Shown here: positions 19,149 through 31,488 of the stretch, in pieces
Layout of the letters: the number at the start of each line of letters is the position of its first letter
Position numbering within the stretch: the first letter of the stretch is position 1
From: Apiosordaria backusii
Lineage: Eukaryota; Ascomycota; Sordariomycetes; Sordariales; Lasiosphaeriaceae
Direction of reading: 5' to 3'
Assembly: GCA_030549205.1 (NCBI GenBank)
Contig: JAUKTV010000017.1
Location: 248,001-312,000, forward strand
DNA length: 64,000 nt
Made by a program: the position numbers and the translations under genes
Notes under the pieces: generated by a model
The model's input: the letters and a program-made list of their open reading frames with translations, nothing else
Database searches by the model: none
What the model was told of the DNA's origin: nothing

Positions 19149-22100
19149 TCACACTGATTTCCACCTCCACATTTTCGCGATGGTGCTCGCTCGACTTGGC
19201 CTTCTTCCTCCCTGTAGCTCCGTGCCGTTATTTCGGTGCAATGGCAACGCACCGCTGGCCAACGCAATCCCGTTTTCCTGGTCCTTGATCTCTAGTTCCT
19301 TTCGCTTCTCAATCATAAACTCTCTCAGAGCGCGCGGAGAGGCACCCGTCAGCTGTGTTGCCGTCTTGTTTGACGGCTTTCCTGCGACCTTGTTGGCAGC
19401 GTTGGCAATCTGCGCAAAAGTGGCTCGAAATGCCGCAAAAACGGCTGTCCGAGCCCAGGTGTTGAATGCGAGAGCCAGCGAGGCGCAGATGACGATGCTT
19501 GATAGGACAACTGTGGCAATACTACGCTCAGCCAACCTGTCCTTACTCGACGTTCGTATTCCTTCCCAACAATAAAAAAAAAATACAACTTACACATCCA
19601 AATCAGCTGAGTACCCAGCCTCATACTACCGTCGTTCAGTTCCTGTGCGTTCATGCCGAAGAAGGTGGCGAAGAAAGAAAGAGGAAGCTGACGATATGGG
19701 TACAGCTGGTCAGCGTACCGTCACAGTGTCACGAGGCTAACGGGGGCAGTGAAAAACAGGTCAGCTTACGAAGAAAATGGTCACCACTGTGAAAACAACA
19801 ATCGATCTGCCTTGTACCACGCTCTCGTCTGCCCTGCGGATGGCTGCCTTTGCCTCAATGATGCCTGATTGTTGCTGCTTCATGTCAAGAAGCTCTCGCA
19901 ACTACTGCGCTGTCAGTACAACCATTGCACAGAAAGAGTACAGCAAGGACAAACTTGCCTGGGTGCGTGTGTTGGCTTGTCTCTTCTCCAGGCTGAACAG
20001 CTCATCTCGGCGAAGCTTCATGTCTTCGATTAGAGTTGCTGCTCGTCCGAGGGCAGACTTGAGATCCGAAGACCCCTGAGACTCTGAGCTCATGGCCCTC
20101 AGTGCCTTCTCAAAGTCGCCCATCACGGTTATTTGCTGGGTGAAAATTTCTTGCATGATCTGAAGCTGATCAATAAGGTTCTGCGCTTCCATTAGGACCG
20201 ACCATTCGAACTTGATGTTTAGAGACTTCCGCAGCAGCTCTTCCGCCGTCTGTAGCGGGTCGTGTGTGTTCATTCTTTTGACGTCTCTTCCAAAACGCTC
20301 GTAGGCCTCGGTCTTTTTCTCGGACTGCGTGTACAGATGTCAGTATGAACGACTACCTTAGGTTGCAAGATTGGCTGACTCACAATGCTTGAAATCGCCG
20401 AACCAAACATATCCACTACCTCTGGTCGGAGATCGGGCTTAGTGCGGTCAAAAAACACTTTAGAGCACTCGTCGATGATTATCAGGGCCAAGTCATATAT
20501 TGACGTGATTTGTGTGTGATCCATGGCCCCCAGCTGATCTCGTATCGCTCGATGGACTGCGGATGGGTCTGGCTTGTTGCGCCCCCATCGTCGAGGAAAC
20601 GCGGAGAGAATGGTGTCTGTATCGCCTGTTAGCACAGATTGGAAGCCTGCTGTCAACACGGAAGGCAACCCACTCTCATCCAGAATCCACAGCCACAGTT
20701 GGTCGACCATCACTACCCTGGGAATAGCTTCAGGGTCGCTTCTCATCTGTGTGGCGCGATAGACGACTTGCTGTCGATCTCTATGCGTTGTGTCGTCCGC
20801 TGTCCAGTAATAGTATTGCTCCAGCGTTCTTCGAGGGTGGAGGGGCGATGGCGTGTAAAGATGGTTGGTGATGAGACGCCAGTCTGCCGCTTCATCAATG
20901 AGCTGGTACAATTTCGATGCTTGCCACAGGTAGCTCCCGAGCGGCGATTGAGGTCTCCATGAAGGAGACCCTTCATCCCACTCCCCGAACTCTGATGTGG
21001 TACTGTTCATCCGCTGAGCCCGAGCTCGGGCTCTGTCAACCACGCTACCCCAAGTGCCTTTGCGCTTGCTGAGACGCTCGTAGGCAAACTCCTCTTCGTT
21101 TTCTAGTCGTGTTTTTCGAATCACATTGGTCATTCTGACAAGTCTTTTTTCTATCTCCCAATGCAAGTAAGGCATCTGTTACTCCCGTCAGAATACGGAC
21201 GGCCATCAGCAGACCGGAATAATCAACTTACAAAGAGCACAATGTCCTGAGGCTGATAGGAGGAGTGATGATACACAGTCGAGGCGGATTGGGCCAGGCC
21301 TTGTGAAGAGCTGCCTCCCACTTTAACAGGAGGCGACGGAATGAGGGCGCATCGAGGACGTATCTGGCGTGAATGGGGAGGCATATGACTGTCACCGCCG
21401 CCGCGTTCTTGCCCATGCCATAGCTCGCGTTTCAGAAGTTTCTCGGTGTTGGACTCGGATTTCTTGCCGCCGGGATGAAACAGCTTCCGCTGGTGTAGTC
21501 CTCGGTGGGCATCAAACTGTGAATCATCCTCGCCATAGTATCGCGATATAGCATCCTTGAGCTCAGTCAGTGGACATCGGCGACCATTAATGATGAATTG
21601 TTCCATACCTCAACCCACTTCATGTTGTTAGCCTGAAGGTGAAAATATCGTAGCTTTGTGCGGTCTTGTGTACGTCTCAGCGGCGTTTGGTTCTTGTCGT
21701 ACAGGAGCTTTTGGACCGCGATCTTCTGGTGTGGAAATTTGCCGTGGCAGAGTGGATGGTCCAAGTTCACGCCTCCTTTTCCCTTTTCGAACTGAATCAG
21801 CCAGCCATTGTAACCATAGTTTGATACGGTGTGGTCATCATCGATGCTGTCTTCCTCCGAGTAGAGGCCCTGGATGTAACTCTCCGGCGCAACAGATAGC
21901 TGGAGGTTGGCATATTGCTGGGTTGGCCATTGCTGGACTTGCTTGAGAATGAGACGATTCCGGTTGTGCTGTTGCCGACGGGCTCCGGCGGACCTGGCAA
22001 TCTCAATCTCGATACGCGGCAGATCCTCTTTGCATCGGCGAGACGCTTTTTCCCTCCAAGTGCTATGTGCTCGTTGGAGCGAATCGATCAGCGTGATTCG

Positions 22101-22307
22101 GTCAGACTGTGAGAGTCGATGTCCTGAAAAATAATCCCTCAAGAAGCTGATGCGACGCAATTCCTTCCTGACGATCTCCTTTTCATGGCCGGAAAAGCTT
22201 CCATAGAGGTCCTTCCTCCTGGAGAATCTCGCGGCGAGAAACGCTGCCCATGCATCGATGATGGGCACGGGGTCAGCGTACTGGTCCTCGACGATGTACG
22301 GCTGCAT
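19149..22307 (-). CDS. CorA-like divalent-cation transporter domain protein
   Basis: Eight exons by eye: 22307-21609, 21555-21232, 21175-20674, 20616-20384, 20324-19959, 19901-19770, 19687-19594 and a last exon from about 19540 to 19149, roughly 910 aa. The C-terminal module matches the fungal CorA-like family: VVMVDQLWLWILDEN, FPRRWGRNKPDP, a helical stalk, then FTVVTIFFLPLSFFATFFGMN with the CorA-type GMN. A second TM helix (TVVLSSIVICASLALAF) follows. The N-terminal 340 residues (helical, ANNMKWVEDAISRYYGE) are typical of fungal members, whose cation transport is mostly untested. Intron 19902-19958 is a GC-AG intron (CAG/GCAAGT). The junction between the last two exons is unresolved: the strong GTAAGT donor leaves the wrong phase for the TM2 frame. 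Confidence 0.8.
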
Positions 22308-23048
22308 CTGAATTATGAGCCTCAGAGGAGAGGGGCGAGTTTGATGTTCAACATTGGCGATATCTGAGGGAGAGATTCAGCTGAAAACATGTGCAAGAGG
22401 TTGGAGTTGGAGTTGCCGAGATGCGGATGCGTTGTCGTGCAGAGTTGCAGATCCCTGCGGCCCAATCCGAATGGCATGTTGCAGTGTTCCAATCTTTGCA
22501 ACTGGCGAGACTTGGCGGGGTTCACTTCAGCTGCATGTCGGGCATCCCCTCGTCTCCTATTCGTGGATAGCGGCGTGGCATATTGAAGGCTTGCAGCAAC
22601 CATTGATCCGCCTTCCCTTTTTCCGTCGCGGTGCAGCATAGCAATCTTGTCAATTCTAATCTCAAGATACCTCAGACATTACATCAAGATACACGATCTA
22701 GATTCCTGTTCCTGAGCAGCTTCACACCTCCCAACTTTGTTATCCATATCTTTTGTCTCAGTGCCACATTGTGACATGACTGTGCTCGAAGAGGGACCAG
22801 AGTCAAGCTGTTTCAAGTCCACACATTCTGTTCCATTTCCCTTCTCCAAAATCATACCACATTTTAGTTCATTATTCGTGGCATCGTTAGGCGTTATCAT
22901 GTCTCGTTTCGTCGTGTCGTCAGTTCCCAAGCCATTCCCAAGATTATTGGATATTAGGCGAACCGTACCCGCACCGGTCCTGGAGAACAGTTAGCATTCG
23001 TTGGCAACGGTATAACAACAAAGAAAAGTAGGATGGAAGAGCTGCAGG
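22308..23048. other. Intergenic region
   Basis: Holds the 5' flank of the CorA-like gene (22308-22650) and the 3' flank of the small membrane ORF. I see no gene or repeat here. Confidence 0.5.
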
Positions 23049-23390
23049 TTACCCAGGCTTAATAGAAAGCGATGAAGATGAGGATGAGGATGGACTGTCC
23101 GTACTGGGAACGGTGATATGGGATCCGCCTGAACAAGTAGAGCAATAATCTTCGCGGTCATTCGGAAGCCAAACGACCTCCACTGGTATTGGGTAATAAT
23201 TGCCCGTAACCCACCATCCATCCCAGTAACAACGCTTTACTCCCCAAAAGAACAAGACGGCAAACAATGTGCTTCCCAGGACAGCCAGAAGGATGACGAC
23301 CCCAGATGTTTCCTCGGGTGCCGGCGGTGGTAGCGCATCTCGGGGCATGAACGAGACCGTGGTCGATGAGGCATGGTATCTTGGCGGCAT
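23049..23390 (-). CDS. Small single-pass membrane protein, hypothetical
   Basis: A 113-aa open frame beginning MPPRYHASSTTV. A short Pro-rich N-terminus (ALPPPAPEETS) leads into one strong TM helix (GVVILLAVLGSTLFAVLFFWG, residues about 30-50). A Trp/Tyr-rich juxtamembrane segment (CYWDGWWVTGNYYP) and a Ser-rich tail follow. No family was recognised. The order of short ectodomain, TM helix and aromatic cluster is protein-like rather than random, but the protein is short and has no splice support. It is divergent from the amidohydrolase gene at 23952, with about 560 bases between their starts. Confidence 0.5.
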   Translation of the reverse strand: MPPRYHASSTTVSFMPRDALPPPAPEETSGVVILLAVLGSTLFAVLFFWGVKRCYWDGWWVTGNYYPIPVEVVWLPNDREDYCSTCSGGSHITVPSTDSPSSSSSSSLSIKPG

Positions 23391-23951
23391 GATGGCCGAG
23401 CAGCAGGTGAAGGGCGATGATGATGAGACCCCCCGTCATCGAGTTCATTGTTGAGCACATTTATCAGCTGTTCGGCCCGGCCTGGACAGCTCTGTCGAGG
23501 TGAATGCTTTGGGAACACCGAGGTAGCCATTGCTGTGCTATGCTCATTTCTGCTGTGGATTGTTGACATTTGGTTGCTGGTCATGGTCAACCGCATCTGG
23601 CGCTACACTTGGCGCCTTTTAAGGTACATACGGCCAACATTGCAACATTGATGTCGAGAGAAGCCTTTGGGTAAACGAGCGCCGAGAGGATGATTGCGCA
23701 ACAGGGTCCTTTATAACACTAGCTATCATAAATTGCTGGAAGATTGGTGCGGTCACGTTAAAGCCAGATAGTTGGTGGGTCTCAAGCCCACCGGGCAAGA
23801 GCCCCCTCATTGGCTCGCTTTAGCTGATCACCGCCAGCAAATGCCCCCCACCAGCGCATTCTGTTTCACGTCAACCTACACCGGCTTTCGATGGATGACG
23901 AATTCATCCTCTCTTTTCCTCTCTACACCAAACTCTTGTCCGTTCGAAAAG
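23391..23951. other. Divergent promoter region
   Basis: Separates the small membrane ORF from the amidohydrolase gene. An in-frame extension of the amidohydrolase ORF runs back to 23772, but it adds no recognisable signal. No repeats were seen. Confidence 0.4.
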
Positions 23952-26894
23952 ATGGACGACAAGAGTAGTCTACCTTTTCAACAGCCTGCCCCTGGGCGTC
24001 CGCGCTGGCAAAGGCGCAGGCCTCGGAGAAGTGCTCGGAGAACAGCCGGTCTGTTGCTCTCGGCATGTTTGTGCTTCATCGCGTACGCGCAGTGGAGACA
24101 GCTCCAACTCTCACCACCTGCTGTACCGCCGGCGGCCTCGGACATCACCGTACACGGCCTCTCGGTCAAGCGTCTGCAGGACGACCTTGCCACGTGTAGT
24201 GCCCTGCGCAAGAAACCTCAGGATCCCATCGGCCTCGGGCGCAAACGAAACAGCCGGTATATCGACGGCCATGCCCCCACGCTCATCAAGAACGCCACCG
24301 TCTGGATTGGCGAACCAAAAGAAGGCACATCCCCCGAGGCTGCACGCAACGGAACCGGCTACGGCTGGACTCATTCTGATGTCTACCTGGAATATGGGCT
24401 CATCCAGAAGGTGGAAGCCGCAATCAGCCTGTCCTCTGTCGCGTCTGACACCGTCGTGTTTGACGCACGTGGCCGCCCTTTGACGGCTGGTATCATCGAC
24501 ATGCACAGCCATGCTGGTGTGGGATCATTGCCTAGTCTCTGGGGCAACGAAGACACCAACGAAATGTCGGCCAACATTAGTCCCTTTGTGCGTGTTATTG
24601 ACGCCCTTCACCCAGGTGACCCTCAAATTCAGGTGATCAAATCTGGAGGTGTAACCACAAGTCTTGTGCTGCCCGGTTCCGGCAACAACATGGGTGGTGA
24701 GGCATACGTGATCAAGCATGCTGTTGGGAAGCCTGGTGGAAGAAACGAGACAAGCGCTGCCGACCTGTTGGCTGACCCTGACCGCAACTGGAGGTACATG
24801 AAGATGGCATGCGGTGAGAATGCGAAAAGAGTCTACGGCAGACCAGGAGAGGCGGGGCCGATGTCTCGTATGGGAGAGAGCTGGGACTTTCGCCACGCCT
24901 TTGAACAGGCAACCAAACTGGTGCGCGAGCAAGACGACTGGTGTGACGCCGCTGTAGCCTTGGGCGTGCACAACGTCAAGAACTACCTACCACAGGAGCT
25001 AAGGTGGGAGTCACTCGGTGCTCTGTTACGCGGCCAGGTGCACTTGAACACACACTGTTACACCATTAGTGACTTGGAGGCCTTCATCGACCACACGAAC
25101 GAGTTCAAGTTCAAGCTCCGGGCGTTTCACCATGCCCACCAGACCTTTCTGGTCCCCGAGGTAAGCATCTTGATTCTCGAAGACATTGTTTCCGGCTGGC
25201 TAATGGTCTAGTAGATCTTGAAACGTGCCTATGGCGGAGACCCTCCCGCTTCCGCTCTGTTCGCGGATAACATGTATTACAAGGCCGAGGCCAATGTTGC
25301 GAGCGAGTTTGCTGGTAAAATACTGTGGGACAACGGCTTGACGCCTATCTATGTCAGCGACAACCCGGTGTTGAATGCCCAGCATGTTCTCTTTGAGGCT
25401 GCTAAAGCGTACAAATACGGGCTGCCATACCATGCGGCTCTTGCCTCCGTGACCACAGCGCCCGCAGAGCGTCTCGGGTTCGGTCAGCGGCTTGGCAAAA
25501 TCCAGCCCGGATATGATGCCGATGTCGTGGTATGGGACAGCGATCCTCTGAGTGTGGGTGCCGCACCCGTCCAAGTCTGGATTGACGGAACAGCTCAATT
25601 CAAAGATCCAGTGGAGTTGGACAAGCCGGTCGTGGATTTCATTGTCCCCGACCAAGATCTCTCCTACATCCCTGGCGAACCCATCCAGGCAGATGAAGTG
25701 GTCTTTACCGGAGTAACGCGTGTGCTGCTCGACAAGACGCCAGTGGATCAAACGCTCCACCGTGACCAGGGAATAACTGCGGTCTTTTCCAAGGGCAAGC
25801 TTACCTGTCTTGGGGACTGTGAAGCTGAATTGCAAGCTACTGTCGACGCCAACACCCCCGTCATCCACCTCAAGAACGGGTACCTGACCGAGTCCTTTAC
25901 GGCCTTTGGCTCCAAGATTGGCCTCAACGCCATTGACGCGGAGGATGATACTGACAATGGGCCGAATCCAAACTCATTTGTTCGGGCCGAAGATGGCCTT
26001 GTCCTTGATAACCAAAAGCTGAACGCGTCGTACACCTACGGTGTCACCAAGGCCATCTCAGCCCCTTCCTTCAGAGGTGGTTTTAGTCACCATGGTACCA
26101 GCGTGGGATTCTTGACGGGCGCAAAGTCCGTAGTGGAAAGGCACACGGTTTTTGCCAGTGATGTGTCAGTTCACTACACCCTTGACGCGTCAGCCAAACA
26201 GGATGGCACGCCGTCCATCTCGGCTGCCATTGGGACTCTTCGCCGGAAGCTCTTGGAGGCCCACGCTTCGCTTCGTTCCAACGAGACCACCAAGGATGCG
26301 TACTCTGAATCGTCATTTCTCCAAAAGGTGGTCAATGGCTCCCTTCCGCTGGTGATCACGGTCCACAGCGCCGATACCATTGGTGCTTTGCTCAAGGTCA
26401 AAAAGGCGGTGGAAGAGCTTACGACAACTTCTATTCGACTGGTCATATTGGGCGGCGCTGAATCCTGGCTCGTCGCAGAAGAGCTGGCAGCTGCCAAGGT
26501 CGGTGTTGTGCTGGCCCCCTTGCAGTCCTATGCTGTCAACTGGGACCAGAGACTCGCTCTGACCGGCGCTCCCTTGACCAACGGCACTGCGGTGGACAAG
26601 CTGTTGGAGGCTGGTGTAGTAACGGCAATTGGGTTGGAGGAGGACTGGTTGGTCAGGGACTTGGGCTTGTTGGCCGGCATCGTGTTCCGAAATGGCGGCG
26701 GCAAGGTTGATGAGAAGGGTGCTTTGGACTTGGTTAGCGGGAATGTGTACAAACTCCTAGGGCTGAAGCAGCCTGGAGTTCAGGAGGGCCATTTTGTGAT
26801 CTCTGAGGGGAGTCCGCTGGATATTGGGTCAAGGGTGAAGGCCATCGGCGGAGGGACTGGACAGGTCACCATGTTCGCCAAAACAGTCACTTGA
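23952..26894 (+). CDS. Membrane-anchored amidohydrolase with two related modules
   Basis: Exons 23952-25160 and 25215-26894 (54-nt intron, GTAAGC donor, TAG acceptor) give 962 aa. A basic N-terminus and one TM helix (TAGLLLSACLCFIAYAQW) suggest a type II membrane protein with a lumenal or extracellular enzyme. The first module has amidohydrolase metal-site signatures: TAGIIDMHSHAGV (HxH near residue 184), LNTHCY (about 364), FHHAHQ (about 392) and YVSDNPV (Asp, about 450). GYDADVVVWDSDPLS, the beta-sandwich return typical of the superfamily, follows. From about residue 620 a second, similar barrel-like stretch begins (PSFRGGFSHHGTSVGF, LPLVITVHSADTIGALLKVKKAV) that ends PLDIGSRVKAI. It lacks a clean HxH, so it may be a degenerate duplicate. 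Such proteins are often filed under CE9-like hydrolases; the substrate is unknown. Confidence 0.85.
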
Positions 26895-27200
26895 ACTTTC
26901 AATATTCTTTCACAGATAATACGAGAAGTTCAGCCCATCTGCGGCCACTGGCCACCTGGCAGGCATCAATATTAAATATTCTGACATCAATGAATGACCA
27001 GTCAACACTGGCCGACGCTTGGTTGCCTGAATCCAGGGGATTGGCCAGTCTGTGGCGTTGCGGGGCAACTCGCTGGATGGGCCCAAATCTTTGGTGGAGG
27101 GAGGTCGGTTTGAAGCTGCCTTAAGAAACACCGCTTTCTTACCTTTCACTCCATTTCGTCTCGCTCTTCTTTCATTGCCATTCCACACATTACCTTCACT
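26895..27200. other. Intergenic promoter region
   Basis: About 300 bases between the amidohydrolase stop and the kinesin start. Pyrimidine-rich over its last 80 bases, as expected for a fungal 5' leader. Nothing else was seen. Confidence 0.5.
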
Positions 27201-29271
27201 ATGGAGCAGTTTCTGATCGACAATGCTGACCGCTACAAATGGCTGGTCCAAGTCTTCAAGTCCAAGCCCACATCGGCCAAAGCAGGGACTGGCAGTGGAG
27301 GCTCAGCAAATCCCGACTTTCTTGTCAGCGCTCGAATCAGACCTTTGCTGCCAGATGAAATCGCCCAGGGGTTTCCAGAGGGCGTCTACTCACGGGGTGA
27401 AACCAACATCGTCGACCTGCACGAGCTGAAGAAGCCAGTGAAAGGAGGGCTTCCGTCTCTCACTGTAAGTCACAACTACCCAACAATGTGTGTTTGTCGT
27501 TTGTTCTGACAAGAGCAGTCATTTAGCTACCCTGTTGATCGCGTCTTTGGCCCTGATGCTACCACTAAACAAATCTATGATGACATCATCCAACCGCTGA
27601 TCCCTTGGGCTTGGGGTGGAGGCGTCAGCACAATGTTTGCCTATGGTCAAACTGGATCAGGCAAAACTTTCACCGTCAGCGGTTTGGAGGAATACATGGC
27701 AGAGACATTGATGGGTGGTGGTCTGGATGGAGAGAGGAAGCTGTACATGACGATTATCGAATTGGCTGGGCAGTCAGCGTTTGGTAAGCTTTACCCCTGA
27801 GCCGTCCCTGAACCGTCCCTGGACCAACTCCTACCAATTCTCATTTGACGCTTTACCACAAGCTGACACTGACAAACAGATCTGTTGAACTCCCGCAAGC
27901 ACATCTCCATTCTCGAAGACTCCTATGGTAACACGCAGCTAGCCGGAGCTCTCGAACATCACATCACAACCAAGTCCTCCTGCCTCGAGCTCATCAAAGT
28001 GGCCGCATCCCTCCGACGCACTGCTCCCACCCTCAAGAACGATAGCTCCTCTCGCTCCCACGCCATCTGCCGCATCCGCATCGAGAACCCTTCTATCCCT
28101 TCCGCAGAAGATGGGTTGCTCTACCTCATCGACCTGGCCGGATCCGAAGCTGCCCGAGACAAGACCACCCACGATGCCGCCCGCATGAAAGAGGCAAAGG
28201 AGATCAACACCAGTTTATCGGTGCTCAAGGACTGCATCCGTGGTCGAGCACTAGTGGACTTGGATGATCTCGCTTCTGGCAGCGGCAGCACCAAGAAAGC
28301 CTACGTCCCCTTCAGGCATTGCACCCTCACCAAAACCCTCAAGCACGTCTTTGACCCTGCTCCCACGGCTGGCATGAGAAGAAGCTGCAAGACGGTGGTT
28401 GTCGCGTGTGTGAATCCTTGCTTGGCGGATACAAACGCGAGTAAGAACACCTTGCGGTATGCAGAGATGTTGAGGGTGGTTGTGCCGGCTAAGAAGACAC
28501 CGGCGTATGAACCTAGTGTTCCCACGACGTGGAATAATGAGCAACTGCGGGAGTGGATTACCAAGAGTGTAAGCGTGACCTTTCTCTCTTTCTCACCTCT
28601 ATGTCTAAAGCTAATAAACATGAAAACAGTCAGGCACCCCTCCCATCTCAGCCCCCCTCCTCGCTCCCACAGAGTCAGGCGCCCAGCTCCTCCGCCTGCC
28701 AATCCCCCAGTTCATTGCCCGCTGTCTCGAAACCCCGGGTGGTGGGGTGTCACCAGAGCAAGCACAGGCGTTTCAGAGCAAGTTCTGGCAGCTTCACATT
28801 GACAGCTCCCGTTCTAGAGCAACTTCTGCCACTGCAGACAAGGACAAATCAGAGGCCAAGCTGACAAGAATGGAAAGGCTGGATTCAAGCGCTGATGTTG
28901 AATCACCCCCTGACGCCAAAGACGTTCCCTTCAAAGAGAGGATCAGGCCTGGCATGGTTGTTTCCTACCGCGCGGTGGGGAAGGCTGGGGCGTTGGGGCC
29001 GAAGCAGATGGGGGTTGTGCTTTCGAGGGCTGGGGCGGTGGGGGAGAGGGTGAGGGATGTTTATGGGGTGCAGGTTAACCCTAGAGATGGGGATAATCAG
29101 GAGGAGGGTAGAGGGGAGAGGTATTTGTGTTCGATGGTTATACCTGCTATCTTGCCTGGGGCGTACGATGTCAGTCTCTGGCGGCAGGTTGTGGTTGGCG
29201 TTGAGGAGATGGAGGCGGAGGTTATACTGGAGTGGGATATGGCTACTAGGTATCATTACTTGACTGTGTAG
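27201..29271 (+). CDS. Kinesin-like motor protein
   Basis: Four exons: 27201-27464, 27519-27783, 27880-28568 and 28630-29271, giving 619 aa. The motor domain spans roughly residues 43-410: ARIRPLLPDE, P-loop AYGQTGSGKTFT (near 130), switch I NDSSSRSHAI (near 232) and switch II LIDLAGSE (near 260), then SLSVLKDCIRG and FRHCTLTKTLKHVF. It opens with a short N-terminal helix (DRYKWLVQVFKSK) and ends with about 210 residues I do not recognise. That tail includes an aromatic/basic module (PGMVVSYRAVG, DVSLWRQVVVGVEEMEAEV) but no long coiled coil, so dimerisation is uncertain. The internal, near-N-terminal motor recalls kinesin-13/KIF24-like proteins; the subfamily is not assured. The last intron could lengthen or shorten the junction near 28568-28630. 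Confidence 0.85.
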
Positions 29272-31488
29272 AGGTATGTAGAGGGCTATTTGATGGATAT
29301 TAGGTTCATAGTAAGAAGTTGTAGAGAGTGCCCGCTGCTTTGATTCCCAACTACAAGTTTAAGCCACATCTTCTCAAAAGGCTACTAACAAACTTTGGGC
29401 AGCTGACTTTGCACTCCCACCACTGAGTTCCCTTAGGTACAGCAACCGTGGCGAGCCTTGAGAAGCTGAGCATGTAGCGGTGCTTTGGGGCACAAGCACA
29501 AACAACAATGTCTTATGGCCGCAAAACCAACTGACATCGTTGCTTTCCAGGTTGTCTGTTAGGTACATATCTTTCCCATTCAGAAAGCCTCTGAAACTGT
29601 ACACACAACCAACAAGACCGACTCCAACCTTACCATATCTCCGGGGCAGAGAAAGCGGGAGTATGTAGTGTGGGGTGGCATGTCCAATGCCCATTTACGC
29701 AGTAGTGACCTTGGTCCCCAAAGTGATCTAAGGTATGCAAAGACCACAGGAATTGCAAACGTGGATATCTCACTACGTAGGCAGCACCCAGCAATCCGTC
29801 CGTCTCTCTCTTGTGTCGCCGCAGCAGCGAATATCTCACTGGCGCCATAATCATATACCTACCTTATTCTCCAGACCAGCCGACTCTCTGCTCTCCCGAC
29901 TGCCGGCTAGGCGTTGATCAACCACTCACTTCAACACCACCTTCCTTTCTTGTCTACAACGCATTTTTCTCATTTTTTTTTTCCGCGGTTGGTGTTGCCT
30001 GCTAGGTAAAATGCCCCATCCAACAAGCTACAGGCTACATAGGGCTGGGCTGCACCTCGCCCGCATGAGATCATTACCGACGCTTGCGTTCCGACCAACA
30101 CGCGAGAGCCGGGCGGACGGTTCCATATTGCCTGACGTTGGAAGCAGGCGCTTGGGTGCATGGCGAAATACCCGGGTGGTGTTAACTGGTACGGTAGGCG
30201 AGAGGTTGGGGCTGTTGGGTGAGAGAGGTCTTGGCACTTTGGTCGGCATTTGGGGGGATATTGAATCAGTGGTGGTCCATATGGAGAGAGGGGCTTTGCT
30301 GGTGCATTTTCCCCTGCATGATGCGTCTGGCATGCCTATCTAAGTGTCTTGCATGGCCAATTCCTGTTTTATTAAAGTTGTGCATATTCATTATTGGCAT
30401 CATTGGTGTTGAATGTGAAAAAAAGACCTCGGGCTGACATGATGGATGTGTGCATATGCCATGGGAAGAAACAGTGGCGGTTGTTCGCTCGGTAGGTGTC
30501 GTTGAAGAACCAGGGCAAGGAGACATGTGACATTGGCAGGGGGTGCCCGATTTGAAAGACACGCTAATAAGGTAATAGGTAAAGCGTCTTGGAAATGGTT
30601 TTCTTTTTTATCAGTTCCCCTGATCCCTACCTGGTATCCTTGTTAACCTTGGCGCCGCTTCTTTAGCGCAACGTCATTTGATAACGTCGTCGCGCAAGGA
30701 CGGGACCAGCCTGTCTGAGGAAAAAGTCGCTTGCGCGGAACAGGTTTCGGTTAAGAGGTGCGACATAATTTAATAGCGCAATAGGAAAGATATCAAGTAA
30801 TGTGGCGTTGATTAGTGTGTTGCATACACTAGGAGGGTTCGAGGGGAGGGCTTCGGTGTGCTCTTCTAGAACTTGGGAAAACGCTGGGACGGGAGGGGCG
30901 CAAAAAAGCAAGTGCTTTGACTATGAGTAACAACAACGGTTGCTAATCCCCGCTAACTGACGAGCTGACTGATGAGCTGACTGACAATGACAGATAATAA
31001 CAGTCGTTATCGACGCTCAGACGTTTCTTGAGGGTCTTTTAGCCGTACCGCTTTGCTGGAACAAGGTTGGCTTGCTCTGTGCTCCATTCAATATGACAGG
31101 GTATCTCTTGCCCCTGGGCAACCACACGTGGAGGGGAGTGCTTGCGGGTCACCCCACATTTCTAAGCACCCGCCCGGCCGAGACAGGAGACAGACGTGCA
31201 GCTGGAGTCGTGGTGGTTCGATGCTTTACCCAGAGAGTCTGCCAGTGCTTCCAACCAGACGAATTGGGAAGCAAGTCCCAAGGTTGGATACCGGGGCTCA
31301 CATAGTTGACATCGTCAACTTGCAGACACAGGTTGATCTTATCCACATTCCCTTTCTCTTCAACATCATTCACTCTGTTTGCTTCTTGCCTCACGCTGTC
31401 GAATCTCCTCGTCGACGGGCTCCAAGCCCAACAGCCAGCCCCTTCCTAACAAATCCGCTCCCTCGACTGGAGCCATGTACCGGAAACC
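29272..31488. other. Gene-free region of 2.2 kb
   Basis: Short overlapping ORFs occur on both strands (for example 30011-30343 plus and 30028-30333 minus), but none shows a domain or a coherent splice pattern. A T9 run lies at 29974-29982. The stretch from 31320 to 31488 is pyrimidine-rich and probably the leader of the next gene. Confidence 0.5.

Noticed and set aside
30011..30343. Overlapping 110- and 101-codon ORFs on opposite strands
   Set aside because: Mirror ORFs in moderately GC-rich DNA; neither has a recognisable motif or leader.
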